From positions 1 through 64,000 of the forward strand of contig NZ_VTUC01000010.1 in assembly GCF_008364555.1 (NCBI RefSeq): a stretch of DNA of 64,000 nucleotides. The letters are read 5' to 3'. This stretch comes from Enterobacter vonholyi. Lineage in GTDB: Bacteria; Pseudomonadota; Gammaproteobacteria; Enterobacterales; Enterobacteriaceae. Shown piece by piece: positions 1 through 8,612 of this stretch. The translations under genes were made by a program, and so were the position numbers. Positions within the stretch are counted from its first letter, which is position 1. Each line of letters opens with the position of its first letter. The notes beneath the pieces are model-generated. The model was not told the origin of the DNA. It saw nothing but the letters and a program-made list of their open reading frames with translations, and did not search any database.

Positions 1-65
1 TCGGGTGTGTAAGCGCAGCGATGCGTTGAGCTAACCGATACTAATGAACCGTGAGGCTTAACCTT
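1..65 (+). rRNA. 23S ribosomal RNA, 3' end (partial)
   Basis: The first 65 bases match the conserved 3' end of enterobacterial 23S rRNA, ending in GAGGCTTAACCTT. The gene starts outside the window. It is followed after about 66 bases by 5S rRNA, the usual rrn order, so this is the end of an rRNA operon read on the plus strand. Confidence 0.95.
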
Positions 66-131
66 ACAACGCCGAAGGTGTTTTGGCGAAGAGACACGAT
101 ATTTTCAGCTTTGATACAGATTAACAGAATT

Positions 132-251
132 TGCCTGGCGGCTTTAGCGCGGTGGTCCCACCTGACCCCATGCCGAACTCAGAAGTGAAACGCCGTAGCG
201 CCGATGGTAGTGTGGGGTCTCCCCATGTGAGAGTAGGGAACTGCCAGGCAT
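132..251 (+). rRNA. rrf: 5S ribosomal RNA
   Basis: A 120-base 5S rRNA running from TGCCTGGCGG to CTGCCAGGCAT, whose ends pair to form helix I. Length and sequence fit enterobacterial 5S rRNA. It lies just downstream of the 23S tail and just upstream of a strong intrinsic terminator, so it is the last gene of the rrn operon; no distal tRNA follows on this strand. Confidence 0.96.
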
Positions 252-261
252 CAAACATAAG

Positions 262-292
262 AACCCCGTACCGAAAGGTGCGGGGTTTTTTG
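262..292 (+). terminator. Intrinsic terminator of the rRNA operon
   Basis: AACCCCGTACC, a GAAA tetraloop, then GGTGCGGGGTT run straight into a T tract. The stem and poly-T form a strong rho-independent terminator immediately after 5S rRNA. Confidence 0.92.
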
Positions 293-321
293 CTTTGTGC
301 TCAGAAAAAACCGGTGTCGCT

Positions 322-358
322 GCACTTGCCGGATCTACGGGTTTAGTAGGCCCGATAA
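322..358. repeat. Degenerate REP-like palindromic element
   Basis: GCCGGATCTACGGG and TAGGCCCGATAAGG resemble the arms of enterobacterial REP/BIME units, seen more clearly near 8587, 16431, 43200 and 62131. It lies between the rRNA terminator and tRNA-Phe, in a gap where nothing else is recognisable. Confidence 0.4.
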
Positions 359-448
359 GGTAAAGCTGCAAATTGGCAATACAGACCGCACGATCCCACG
401 ACAAAGAGAAACAAGAATACAAAGAAGAGATTTATAAACGCAGAAAAG

Positions 449-473
449 CAAAAACCCAGCCATAGGCTGGGTT
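449..473 (-). terminator. Intrinsic terminator of tRNA-Phe
   Basis: Read on the minus strand, AACCCAGCC, ATGG-type loop, GGCTGGGTT is followed by a T tract. It lies about 10 bases past the 3' end of the tRNA-Phe gene and so terminates that transcript. Confidence 0.85.
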
Positions 474-483
474 CTTTAAATAG

Positions 484-559
484 TGGTGCCCGGACTCGGA
501 ATCGAACCAAGGACACGGGGATTTTCAATCCCCTGCTCTACCGACTGAGCTATCCGGGC
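484..559 (-). tRNA. pheU: tRNA-Phe (anticodon GAA)
   Basis: On the minus strand this 76-base sequence begins GCCCGGATAGCTCAG and ends GTCCGGGCACCA. It folds as a standard cloverleaf with anticodon GAA in the loop CTGAAAA and encodes the CCA end. The symbol follows from position: in E. coli pheU lies beside the yjdC-dsbD-cutA cluster, which begins about 1.6 kb away here. The gene faces the rRNA operon. tRNA-Phe genes are known integration sites for islands, but no integrase or direct repeat was seen nearby. Confidence 0.96.
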
Positions 560-665
560 AACGGAGCGCATTAAACCGCAATCACGCTCTATCGTCAACA
601 TTATTTCGGGAAAAGCTGTTCAACTGCTTAAGTTTACGGCAATCTGTCCGCTTTCGCCGCGAAAA

Positions 666-683
666 TGCACAAATCTTCCAGAC
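666..683 (+). promoter_or_regulatory. Putative operator, copy 1 (upstream of araC-like gene)
   Basis: TGCACAAATCTTCCAGAC ends 45 bases before the ATG of the AraC-type regulator. A copy with 17 of 18 identical bases lies at 1542-1559, a similar distance before the lysE-like gene. A shared element in front of a regulator and its neighbour is what an autoregulated activator site would look like; no experiment is implied. Confidence 0.5.
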
Positions 684-728
684 AGAACCAGTGTAATACG
701 GCAATGCTGATAGTAAGAGGAGGGCAGT

Positions 729-1574
729 ATGGTGAATGACTGGCTTGAACTGCGTCAGCATGCAGATACGGGTATTGAGACGATTAAAGCGCATTTCGAA
801 GGGCATGCATTTGATCCGCACTGGCACGATAGCTACCTGGTAGGGATAACCCTCTCCGGCACGCAGCAGTTTCACTGCCGCCGTGAGCGTCATCGCAGCC
901 AGCCGGGCGACGCTTTCCTCCTCGAGCCTGGTGAAATCCACGACGGAGATGCGCCTGTAGAGGGTGGTTTTACCTATCTGACCTTCTATCTTGATGAGCG
1001 CTGGCTTATCCGTGCGCTACAGGGGCTTTACGAATCTACTCCCGGGAGTTATTCACTCCACTTTGCCCAAACGTTGACGCGGGAGCCGCAGCTGGTGCGC
1101 GCTATCGGCGAGACATTTTCCACCCTGCATAATAATGAGTTGAAGATCGTTCAGCAGAGCGCAATGGATAATCTGCTCTCCCGCATCACCGCCCATTGCC
1201 ACTGGCGTAAAAAGCTGCCGTCGCAGTTACAAAGTGCTGCCGTGGCGTACCGTGCGCGCGACTATCTCTATGCTCATATCGGCGAGAACGTAGGGCTATC
1301 AGACCTTGCGCGCGAGACGGGCACCGATCGCTTCACCCTGACGCGCTGTTTTAAGCGCGAGTTCAACCTGGCGCCTCACGCATGGCTTATTCAACTGCGT
1401 CTGGCAAAGGCCCGACAGTTGCTTGCGTGTGGCGACCAGCCTGTTGATGTGGCTGCCGCAGTGGGATTTGCCGATCAAAGCCATCTGGGGCGCTGGTTTC
1501 AGCGGGCTTACCGTATCTCTCCTGCACACTACCGCAGGTTGTGCACAAACCTTCCAGACGTTTCCAAAAAATAG
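729..1574 (+). CDS. AraC-family transcriptional regulator, neighbour of LysE exporter
   Basis: A 281-residue protein. The first about 100 residues look like an AraC-type cupin sensor domain: PHWH near residue 34, then a PGEIHDG turn. The last about 100 residues hold the two helix-turn-helix units of the AraC/XylS family, including the second-HTH signature ADQSHLGRWFQRAYRISP. The start is supported by GAGGAGGG about 6 bases before ATG. It is followed after 36 bases by a LysE/RhtB exporter gene on the same strand, so it probably controls that exporter in response to an amino acid or related compound (inference). An 18-base element is shared by the leader of this gene and the leader of the exporter. 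A related regulator sits at the right end of the window beside ytfF. Inducer unknown. Confidence 0.85.
   Translation: MVNDWLELRQHADTGIETIKAHFEGHAFDPHWHDSYLVGITLSGTQQFHCRRERHRSQPGDAFLLEPGEIHDGDAPVEGGFTYLTFYLDERWLIRALQGLYESTPGSYSLHFAQTLTREPQLVRAIGETFSTLHNNELKIVQQSAMDNLLSRITAHCHWRKKLPSQLQSAAVAYRARDYLYAHIGENVGLSDLARETGTDRFTLTRCFKREFNLAPHAWLIQLRLAKARQLLACGDQPVDVAAAVGFADQSHLGRWFQRAYRISPAHYRRLCTNLPDVSKK
1542..1559 (+). promoter_or_regulatory. Putative operator, copy 2 (upstream of lysE-like gene)
   Basis: TGCACAAACCTTCCAGAC differs by one base from the element at 666-683. It lies inside the last codons of the araC-like gene and 51 bases before the GTG of the exporter gene. It may be a binding site of the adjacent AraC-type protein. 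Confidence 0.5.
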
Positions 1575-1610
1575 CGGCACATTCATGGCTCTAATAAAAA
1601 GGAGCCACCT

Positions 1611-2201
1611 GTGAGTTTGATACCCTTTCTGTTGTTCGCGTTTGTCGCCTCCATTACGCCGGGGCCTACTAATATTCTGGTGCTGACGAACAGCCAGCAC
1701 TTTGGCGTTAAAAATACCGTACCAGCTATTCTGGGCGGGTGTATCGCGGCCAGTGCGATTGTGCTGATATCAGGCGCCGGCGCAGGGGAAGTGCTGAGTC
1801 AGTATCCTCTAATACGTCAGCTCATGAACTGGACAGGCGTGCTGTGGCTAAGCTGGATGAGCTGGCAGCTGTTTCGCGCCCCAGCCGCTCGTCTCTGCGC
1901 TGAGAACCATATCCGATTTACCGCTCAGGCGGCTGCACTGCTGCAGATCGTGAACCCTAAAACCTGGATGATGGCGCTGGCCGTCGTCAGTCTGTTTGCT
2001 CCTGCTGGCGATCAGGCATTGCGGGATATTGCGCTAATGGCGCTATGGTTTCTGCTGATCTCAATAGCCTGTTTGATGTGCTGGGCGTGGCTGGGTAAAG
2101 CGGTTAACCGAATTTTTCGCACCACCGTAGCGATGGTGCGGTTTCAACGCCTGATGGCGCTGTGTCTTCTCGTCTCTGCCTGGGCTGGCATGCTGGCTTA
2201 G
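1611..2201 (+). CDS. LysE/RhtB-family amino-acid exporter
   Basis: A 196-residue inner-membrane protein with about five or six hydrophobic segments. Residues 14-22 read ITPGPTNIL, the signature near the first helix of LysE/RhtB efflux proteins. Family members export amino acids such as lysine, threonine or homoserine; the substrate cannot be told from sequence. The start is GTG, six bases after AAAAAGGAG. The gene follows an AraC-type regulator and ends beside the convergent yjdC with the reading frames overlapping by four bases. It is not present between pheU and yjdC in E. coli K-12, so the pair is an accessory insertion or was lost there. Confidence 0.85.
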   Translation: MSLIPFLLFAFVASITPGPTNILVLTNSQHFGVKNTVPAILGGCIAASAIVLISGAGAGEVLSQYPLIRQLMNWTGVLWLSWMSWQLFRAPAARLCAENHIRFTAQAAALLQIVNPKTWMMALAVVSLFAPAGDQALRDIALMALWFLLISIACLMCWAWLGKAVNRIFRTTVAMVRFQRLMALCLLVSAWAGMLA

Positions 2202-2773
2202 GTCAGCGCCCCGCCCATACGGCACTGAGCAAATCGCAAAATATCTTCCGCCAGGCGGTGCGCTGTATCCACATCGGCCTGGCTACGGTTTACCAGCATG
2301 CGGCTGAGGCAACCTTCCAGCACCAGTTCCATCTGCTTCGCCACCATCGCCGGATCGTCGACTTCCAGGGTGGTCAACAGCTCATGGGTGAAGTCATGAG
2401 CCGCCCGCTTTTGCTGATCTGCTAACTGGTGGATAGGATGCCCAGGGTCGGGAAAATAAGTGCAGGCGGCGATAAACAGACAACCCGGGTACCGGTTGTT
2501 GCTGACACATTCCGTCAGGGCGGTATAGCGCGCCAGCAGCTTCTGCTCCGCAGTCAGTTCTTCATTCAGCATCAGCTGCCTGCGCCAGATATCAACCTGC
2601 TGGCTGAGATAGCGCAGGGCATCATAGAGTAGCGCCTCTTTATCCGGCCAGAAGCGCTTAAGTTCATCCAGGGGGTAATCGATACGGTCGGCTACCATCT
2701 CAAGCGTGGTGCTGGCGATCCCTTGAATCTCAAGTAATTGCAGGGCTTGTCCCAGTACGTCTTCACGTTGCAC
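2198..2773 (-). CDS. yjdC: TetR-family transcriptional regulator YjdC
   Basis: A 191-residue protein, the same length as E. coli YjdC and very similar to it (for example [12 protein letters not shown] and [16 protein letters not shown]). The N-terminal about 50 residues form a TetR-type helix-turn-helix. I take the GTG at 2773 as the start because GGAGGAGATAACC precedes it; a longer frame upstream lacks a ribosome site and overlaps dsbD. It lies 49 bases downstream of dsbD on the same strand, as in E. coli, and may be cotranscribed. Target genes are not established from sequence. Confidence 0.9.
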   Translation of the reverse strand: MQREDVLGQALQLLEIQGIASTTLEMVADRIDYPLDELKRFWPDKEALLYDALRYLSQQVDIWRRQLMLNEELTAEQKLLARYTALTECVSNNRYPGCLFIAACTYFPDPGHPIHQLADQQKRAAHDFTHELLTTLEVDDPAMVAKQMELVLEGCLSRMLVNRSQADVDTAHRLAEDILRFAQCRMGGALT

Positions 2774-2822
2774 GGTTATCTCCTCCGCTATTCCCAACGG
2801 TTTGTCCCGTTTAAAGTGTTGT

Positions 2823-4514
2823 TTACGGTTGGCGATTGCGCAAATGCGCGCTAAATGCCGCTGCATCCATAAACCCGGTTACACGCTTTTCTGGCTGCTC
2901 CTGGCCCTGTTGATTGAAGAAAAGAATGGTTGGCAGTCCGAGGACGTTAAGCTGCTTCAGCAGAGCCTTATCCTGTGCATTGTTGGCTGTCACGTTTGCC
3001 TGGAGCAGAACAGTCTCTTTCAGGGCATTTTGCACCTGTGGATCGCTAAAGGTGTATTTTTCAAACTCTTTGCAGGCGACGCACCAGTCGGCATAGAGAT
3101 CGAGCATCACCGGTTTGCCTTTTGCCTGTACGAGCGCGCTGCTGAGCTCATCAACGTTCTTAATCTGGATGAAGTTCAAATGCGCCTGCGTCTGGCCGAC
3201 CGGCGAGCCGAACGCCCAGTCCTGAAGAGGACGCACGCTTACCAGCGCGGCAGCCAGCAGCAGGATTTGTACCAGACGCATCCACGCTTTTTTCGCCCCC
3301 AGGCTGACGATAAACGCCCAGGTAAAGAACGCTACCCCGAGCATTGCCCACAGGCGCATACCCCAGACGTCACCGATGATACGCTCCAGCAGGAACACCG
3401 GCAGTGCCAGAATGACAAAGCCAAATGCGGTTTTCACCGTTTCCATCCACGGGCCGCTCTTCGGCAGCAGTCGATTGCCGAAAACCGTGACCAGAATCAG
3501 CGGCAGACCCATGCCCAGGGCATACAGGTACAACGTTCCGCCGCCGAGCCACATGTTTCCGCTCTGGGCGATATAGAGCAGGATGGCGCTAAGCGGCGCG
3601 GTGGTGCAAGGGGAACAAATCAGCCCGGCAATGGCACCCATTGCGAACACGCCGCCTGCCGAACCACCCTGCTGGCGATTACTCATCAGCGTTAAGCGGG
3701 TTTGCAGCGAGGAGGGCAACTGCAGCGTGAACAGGCCAAACATCGACAGCGCCAGCAGGATAAATATCGCCGACAGGCCAATCAGCACATAAGGGTGCTG
3801 CAGTGCGGCCTGGAACTGTAACCCGGCAGCGGCAACCACAAGTCCAAGGGCCGTGTAGGTCAATGCCATACCCTGCACGTAAATTAAGGCCAGCAGCAGC
3901 GCGCGGGCTGTGGAAAGGCGCTGTTTGCCGCCCAGCACAATGCCAGAGATGAGCGGATACATGGGCAGCACGCAGGGTGTAAAGGCAATGCCAATCCCAA
4001 TCAGGAAGGCCCAGAGCGCCGAGAATGGAAGGTCTGCGCGGTCTTCGCTCTTCTCGTCCGAGGGGAGAGGGGAAACTGCAGCAGCCGCTTTCACTTCGCT
4101 GAGCGGAACAACCTTCGTTTCCGGCGGATAGCAGAATCCGGCATCCGCGCACCCCTGATAGGTCACCGTCAGCGTCGCGCCTTTATCCGCCTGATTCACC
4201 GTAACAGGCACGTTCAGGCGCTGGCGATAGATCTCGCTTTTGCCGTAAAACTCATCTTCATGCCACTCGCCAGCGGGCATCTGTAATGCGCCTACGCTGG
4301 CCTGAGCAGGCGTAATGCTCACCTGCTTGCGATAGAGGTAATAGCCCTCTTTCACCTGCCAGTTGAGCGTAAGGTCATGCTGGTTTTGCTGAAAATCGAA
4401 AACAAACGCCTGGTCGGCAGGGATGAAGTTCGAACGGCCGGGCGCGTCAAATAACCCGGCAATTACTGATGTGCTGCACAGCAGCAGAATCAGCGTAAGG
4501 AAGCGTTGAGCCAT
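2823..4514 (-). CDS. dsbD: Thiol:disulfide interchange protein DsbD
   Basis: A 563-residue inner-membrane protein that passes electrons from cytoplasmic thioredoxin to periplasmic DsbC, DsbG and CcmG. A signal peptide of about 19 residues is followed by the periplasmic alpha domain with the pair in GCADAGFC. Next comes an eight-helix membrane domain with the paired cysteines in [10 protein letters not shown] and ICSPCTTAP, then a C-terminal thioredoxin-like domain with WCVAC. All six working cysteines are present. Length is two residues shorter than in E. coli. The start overlaps the end of cutA by 25 bases, so the two are translated from one message (cutA-dsbD). Confidence 0.97.
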   Translation of the reverse strand: MAQRFLTLILLLCSTSVIAGLFDAPGRSNFIPADQAFVFDFQQNQHDLTLNWQVKEGYYLYRKQVSITPAQASVGALQMPAGEWHEDEFYGKSEIYRQRLNVPVTVNQADKGATLTVTYQGCADAGFCYPPETKVVPLSEVKAAAAVSPLPSDEKSEDRADLPFSALWAFLIGIGIAFTPCVLPMYPLISGIVLGGKQRLSTARALLLALIYVQGMALTYTALGLVVAAAGLQFQAALQHPYVLIGLSAIFILLALSMFGLFTLQLPSSLQTRLTLMSNRQQGGSAGGVFAMGAIAGLICSPCTTAPLSAILLYIAQSGNMWLGGGTLYLYALGMGLPLILVTVFGNRLLPKSGPWMETVKTAFGFVILALPVFLLERIIGDVWGMRLWAMLGVAFFTWAFIVSLGAKKAWMRLVQILLLAAALVSVRPLQDWAFGSPVGQTQAHLNFIQIKNVDELSSALVQAKGKPVMLDLYADWCVACKEFEKYTFSDPQVQNALKETVLLQANVTANNAQDKALLKQLNVLGLPTILFFNQQGQEQPEKRVTGFMDAAAFSAHLRNRQP

Positions 4515-4813
4515 GAGAGATAGTCGTTATCGCCATGAACCACTGGCACCACCAGCAGCTCCGGGGTTTGGTAAGGATGATGAGATTTGAGGCAATCCAG
4601 GAGTGCCTGCTGATTTGCCAGATTGGTTTTGAGCAACATCTGGACCTCGTACTCTTGCTCCAGCTTACCTTCCCAATAGTAAAGAGAGGTGGCACCGGGG
4701 AGGAGCGTAACGCAGGCTGCCAGTTTTTCGGCCAGCACTTTAGCGGCGAGATCCTGGGCAGAGGCTTCATCAGGGGCGGTACAAAGTACGACAACAGCAT
4801 CAGGCGTGTTCAC
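4490..4813 (-). CDS. cutA: Divalent-cation tolerance protein CutA
   Basis: A 107-residue cytoplasmic protein of the CutA1 family, small ferredoxin-like trimers. Conserved runs such as [25 protein letters not shown] and SHHPYQTPE are intact. Mutants in E. coli are linked to copper tolerance, although much of the classical phenotype is due to downstream dsbD. The start is GTG at 4813 with GAGGAGG about 8 bases before it. The 3' end overlaps dsbD by 25 bases. Confidence 0.95.
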   Translation of the reverse strand: MNTPDAVVVLCTAPDEASAQDLAAKVLAEKLAACVTLLPGATSLYYWEGKLEQEYEVQMLLKTNLANQQALLDCLKSHHPYQTPELLVVPVVHGDNDYLSWLNASLR

Positions 4814-4877
4814 AAGTCGACCTCCTCATCACGAAAGGTTTAACTATATCACGCAAGGCGGTTGGTCATTAATGAAA

Positions 4878-4896
4878 CGGGCCGCAGAGCGGCCCG
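4878..4896 (-). terminator. Hairpin terminator after dcuA
   Basis: CGGGCCGC and GCGGCCCG pair around a three-base loop. The T tract is short on the minus strand (TTTC) and slightly better on the plus strand (ATTTT). It separates dcuA from cutA-dsbD. Confidence 0.7.
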
Positions 4897-4926
4897 ATTT
4901 TAACTATTTTTACAACCGGGAGCGGT

Positions 4927-6228
4927 TTACAGCACCACGCCACCGATGATAAAGCCGAGGATCACGCAAAGTGAAATGGCGACCACGCCCGGGATCAGGA
5001 ACGCATGGTTAAACACATACTTACCGATACGGGTTGAGCCGGTGTCATCCATCTCTACCGCCGCCAGCAGGGTTGGGTAGGTAGGCAGCACGAACAGGGC
5101 GGAGACAGCAGCAAACGAGGCGATGGCGGTCAATGGCGTTACGCCCAGCATCAGTGCCGCAGGCATCAGCGCTTTGGTGGTCGCGGCCTGAGAGTAAAGC
5201 AGGGTCGCAGCAAAGAACAGCACGACCGCCAGCAGCCATGGATAGTTGTGCAGCAGGTCCCCGGCCACGGTCTGAATGTCGCTGATGTGCGCTTTCACAA
5301 AGGTATCACCGAGCCACGCCACCCCCAGCACGCACACGCAGGCGCTCATACCAGATTTAAAGGTGCTGGCGTTCAGCACTTCGCTGGTATCAATTTTACA
5401 GGTGATGCTAATCAGCGTGGCGATGGTCAGCATAAACACGACAATCGCTTCGTTACGCGGCAGTACCGGGTTCTGGATCAGACCTACGGTATCGCTGATG
5501 GCGGTCGCGTAGAACATGACGGCAACGATACCAATCAGGAACAGCAGCACGGAGCGTTTCGCGTGTGGCTTCAGTTCGAAGACCTGACTGCCGCGCAGGC
5601 TCACTTCACCTTTTGCCAGACGCTCCTGATAAACCGGATCGTCTTTCAGTTCAGCGCCGAGGAAGTTACACAGCACGGCGGTAATCATCACCGCGATCAG
5701 CGTCACCGGGATACAGATCGCCAGCAGCGTCAGGTAGCTCACGCCCATCGGCTCAAGGATACCGGCGAAGAAGACCACCGCCGCGGAAATCGGTGAGGCG
5801 GTAATGGCGATCTGGGACGCGACGACCGCAATGGAGAGCGGACGCGACGGACGGATACCCTGTTCTTTCGCCACTTCGGTAATCACCGGTAACGTGGAGA
5901 AAGCGGTGTGGCCAGTACCGGCGAGAATGGTCATAAACCATGTCACCAGCGGAGCAAGGAAGGTAATGTATTTTGGATGGCGGCGCAGCATACGCTCCGC
6001 CAGGCTTACCAGGTAGTCCATACCGCCTGCCACCTGCATGGCGGCAATAGCGGCAATAACAGCCATGATGATTTCGATAACGTCGAACGGTATAGCGCCG
6101 GGTTTAATCTGAAAGATAAGGGTAAGAACGAGCACTCCAAGACCGCCGGCAAAACCGATGCCGATACCCCCGAGTCGTGCTCCCAAATAAATCGCCAACA
6201 AGACGATGACGAGTTCTGCTCCAAACAT
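4927..6228 (-). CDS. dcuA: Anaerobic C4-dicarboxylate transporter DcuA
   Basis: A 433-residue polytopic inner-membrane protein of the Dcu family, the same length as in E. coli. It exchanges aspartate, fumarate, malate and succinate, bringing in aspartate or fumarate in return for succinate. Hydrophobic helices fill the whole length, and conserved runs such as FLAPLVTWFMTILAGTGHTAF and PLSIAVVASQIAITASPIS are present. It lies downstream of aspA on the same strand with a terminator hairpin between them, the arrangement in which E. coli dcuA is made both from its own promoter and by readthrough. With aspA and frdABCD in this window it makes up the aspartate-to-succinate route. Confidence 0.97.
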   Translation of the reverse strand: MFGAELVIVLLAIYLGARLGGIGIGFAGGLGVLVLTLIFQIKPGAIPFDVIEIIMAVIAAIAAMQVAGGMDYLVSLAERMLRRHPKYITFLAPLVTWFMTILAGTGHTAFSTLPVITEVAKEQGIRPSRPLSIAVVASQIAITASPISAAVVFFAGILEPMGVSYLTLLAICIPVTLIAVMITAVLCNFLGAELKDDPVYQERLAKGEVSLRGSQVFELKPHAKRSVLLFLIGIVAVMFYATAISDTVGLIQNPVLPRNEAIVVFMLTIATLISITCKIDTSEVLNASTFKSGMSACVCVLGVAWLGDTFVKAHISDIQTVAGDLLHNYPWLLAVVLFFAATLLYSQAATTKALMPAALMLGVTPLTAIASFAAVSALFVLPTYPTLLAAVEMDDTGSTRIGKYVFNHAFLIPGVVAISLCVILGFIIGGVVL

Positions 6229-6297
6229 AAGGACCTGCCTTGCTTATTAACAAGTTGATATTGAATTGTTTTATTTTGGTAACGCCTAAAAAGAAAA

Positions 6298-6323
6298 AAG
6301 GCACGTCACAAGTGACGTGCCTT
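6298..6323 (-). terminator. Intrinsic terminator after aspA
   Basis: A 12-base-pair perfect inverted repeat around AAGGCACGTCAC, followed on the minus strand by TTTTTTC. It lies between aspA and dcuA and probably reduces, but does not abolish, readthrough. Confidence 0.88.
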
Positions 6324-6343
6324 AAGAAGCCTAGCCTGAACGG

Positions 6344-7780
6344 TTACTGTTCGCTTTCATCGGTATATCGTTTCGCTTTATATGCCGGGTGCATCAGGTT
6401 TTGGGCCGAGAAGATATCGTCCAGCTCGGCTTCGGTCAACAGCCCGCGCTCCAGTACTACTTCACGTACACTCTTACCGGTTTCGGCACAAATCTTACCG
6501 ACGATGTCGCCGTTGTGGTGACCGATGAACGGGTTGAGGTAGGTGACGATCCCGATGGAGTTGTAGACATAACCTTCACAGACTTCTTTATTGGCCGTGA
6601 TGCCGTTAATGCATTTTTCCAGCAGGTTGTAGCAGGCGTTCGTCAGGATGTGGATAGATTCAAACATCGCCTGGCCAATCACCGGCTCCATCACGTTCAG
6701 CTGCAGCTGACCCGCTTCAGAGGCCATGGTCACGGTCGTATCGTTACCGATGACTTTGAAGCAAACCTGGTTCACCACTTCTGGCACCACCGGGTTCACC
6801 TTGGCCGGCATGATGGATGAACCGGCCTGCAGCTCTGGCAGGTTGATTTCATTCAGGCCAGCGCGCGGACCGGAAGAGAGCAGGCGCAGGTCGTTACAGA
6901 TTTTGGACAGTTTCACTGCCAGACGTTTCAGCGCGCTGTGTACCATGACGTAGGCGCCGCAGTCGGAGGTGGCTTCAATCAGGTCTTCTGCAGGCACAAC
7001 CGGCAGGTTAGACACTTCAGCCAGTTTCTGTACCGCCAGCTGCTGATAGCCATCCGGGGTGTTCAGACGCGTACCGATGGCGGTGGCGCCCAGGTTCACT
7101 TCCAGAAGCAGCTCGGAGGTGCGCAGCAGGTTTTTGGTCTCTTCGTTCAGCAGTACGTTAAACGCGTGGAATTCCTGGCCGAGGGTCATCGGCACCGCAT
7201 CCTGCAACTGGGTACGACCCATTTTCAGGATGTCCTGGAACTCAACCGCTTTACGCTGGAAGCCATCACCCAGTTGGTTGATTGCATCCACCAGTTTCAC
7301 TACGGAGGCATACACCGCAATACGGAAGCCGGTTGGGTAGGCGTCGTTGGTGGACTGGCATTTGTTAACGTGGTCGTTCGGGTTCAGGTACTGGTATTCA
7401 CCTTTCTGGTGACCCATCAGCTCCAGGCCAATGTTTGCCAGTACTTCGTTAGTATTCATGTTGACGGAGGTGCCCGCGCCGCCCTGATAGACGTCAACCG
7501 GGAACTGGTCCATGCATTTGCCGTTGTTCAGCACTTCATCGCAGGCTGCGATAATCGCATTTGCCGCGCTTTTAGGAATGGTTTGCAGCTCTTTGTTGGC
7601 CAGGGCTGCGGCTTTCTTCACCATCACCATGCCACGGACAAACTCAGGGATGTCGCTGATTTTGCTGTTGCTGATGTAGAAGTTTTCAATCGCTCTCAGA
7701 GTGTGGACACCGTAGTAGGCATCCGCTGGAACTTCCCTGGTACCCAACAAGTCTTCTTCGATACGAATGTTGTTTAACAT
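6344..7780 (-). CDS. aspA: Aspartate ammonia-lyase (aspartase)
   Basis: A 478-residue enzyme that converts L-aspartate to fumarate and ammonia, a homotetramer of the fumarase/aspartase superfamily. The catalytic loop signature [11 protein letters not shown] is present, as are the conserved blocks [10 protein letters not shown] and [12 protein letters not shown]. The start at 7780 ([10 protein letters not shown]) matches the E. coli length and has AAGAAGG a few bases before ATG; an in-frame upstream ATG would add 14 residues without a ribosome site. A CRP-type site lies in the upstream gap. Fumarate made here can be respired by FrdABCD. Confidence 0.97.
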   Translation of the reverse strand: MLNNIRIEEDLLGTREVPADAYYGVHTLRAIENFYISNSKISDIPEFVRGMVMVKKAAALANKELQTIPKSAANAIIAACDEVLNNGKCMDQFPVDVYQGGAGTSVNMNTNEVLANIGLELMGHQKGEYQYLNPNDHVNKCQSTNDAYPTGFRIAVYASVVKLVDAINQLGDGFQRKAVEFQDILKMGRTQLQDAVPMTLGQEFHAFNVLLNEETKNLLRTSELLLEVNLGATAIGTRLNTPDGYQQLAVQKLAEVSNLPVVPAEDLIEATSDCGAYVMVHSALKRLAVKLSKICNDLRLLSSGPRAGLNEINLPELQAGSSIMPAKVNPVVPEVVNQVCFKVIGNDTTVTMASEAGQLQLNVMEPVIGQAMFESIHILTNACYNLLEKCINGITANKEVCEGYVYNSIGIVTYLNPFIGHHNGDIVGKICAETGKSVREVVLERGLLTEAELDDIFSAQNLMHPAYKAKRYTDESEQ

Positions 7781-8114
7781 GTGAACCTTCTTTTCAAGCT
7801 GCCGATGGATTGTACTAAACACACAGTATTTATGTGGTTTTGAATATTTTCTGGCCGACGATTATTCCCTCAATCAGCCAGATGCTCGAGATCATATGCT
7901 GATGATAGCGAATTGCCGTAAGCTGGATCACTTATTATCGAGCCGATTCCATGATAATTATTAATCTGTGAAATGGGTCACCGCTTTAAAATTTCCAAAA
8001 AAAATATCCGTGCAAACTGATTGAATTTTCGCTAACCGTCACCATTTCATACAAACGCGCGTCGCGAACACATTCAGACAGGGGCCGACGGCCCTTGCCA
8101 TACAGGAGATGCCA
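7781..8114. promoter_or_regulatory. Divergent aspA / fxsA intergenic region
   Basis: A gap of about 330 bases between two divergent genes. The only clear element is a CRP-type site, TGTGA-N6-TCACC, at 7967-7982. AT-rich stretches around 7840-7990 could hold the promoters. No gene or RNA was recognised. Confidence 0.6.
7967..7982. promoter_or_regulatory. CRP-type binding site
   Basis: TGTGA AATGGG TCACC matches the CRP half-sites with the standard six-base spacer, one mismatch in ten. E. coli aspA is under catabolite control, and the site could serve either aspA or fxsA. Confidence 0.65.
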
Positions 8115-8579
8115 GTGCGCTGGATACCGTTTATTGCTTTCTTCCTCTATGTTTACATTGAGATTTCCATTTTCATCCAGGTTGCCCATGTGTTGGGCGT
8201 CCTGCTGACGCTGATTCTGGTGATTTTCACCTCCGTCATCGGCATGTCGCTGGTGCGTAATCAGGGTTTCAAAAATTTCCTGATAATGCAGCAGAAGATG
8301 GCCGCAGGGGAAAGCCCCGCGGAAGAGATGATCAAAAGCGTGTCATTGATTATTGCGGGGCTGCTGCTGATTCTGCCGGGGTTCTTTACCGACTTCCTTG
8401 GCCTTCTGCTGCTTCTGCCGCCGGTGCAAAAACACCTGACCATGAAGCTGCTGCCGCATCTGCGCTTTAGCCGAATGCCGGGGGGCGGATTTAGCACCGG
8501 ACCGGGCGATACCTTCGAAGGGGAGTATCAGCGTAAGGATGAACAGCACGACCGTTTAGACCATAAAGACGATCGGTGA
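8115..8579 (+). CDS. fxsA: Membrane protein FxsA
   Basis: A 154-residue FxsA-family inner-membrane protein with about three hydrophobic segments in the first 110 residues and a charged C-terminal tail rich in Asp, Arg and Lys. In E. coli, overproduction lessens exclusion of phage T7 by F plasmids; the normal role is unknown. I choose GTG at 8115 over the ATG at 8109 because AGGAG (8103-8107) is then seven bases away instead of one. It is divergent from aspA and convergent with yjeH. Confidence 0.93.
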   Translation: MRWIPFIAFFLYVYIEISIFIQVAHVLGVLLTLILVIFTSVIGMSLVRNQGFKNFLIMQQKMAAGESPAEEMIKSVSLIIAGLLLILPGFFTDFLGLLLLLPPVQKHLTMKLLPHLRFSRMPGGGFSTGPGDTFEGEYQRKDEQHDRLDHKDDR

Positions 8580-8586
8580 TTTTGTT

Positions 8587-8612
8587 GCCCGGTGGCGCTT
8601 CGCTTACCGGGC
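8587..8612. repeat. REP-like palindrome between fxsA and yjeH
   Basis: GCCCGGTGGCG, CTTCG and CTTACCGGGC form a stem typical of Enterobacter REP units. It lies between convergent genes and slightly overlaps the 3' end of yjeH, where it may help end both transcripts. Confidence 0.65.

Noticed and set aside
484..2201. Possible genomic island at tRNA-Phe
   Set aside because: No integrase, no direct repeat of the tRNA 3' end, and the inserted pair has ordinary base composition.
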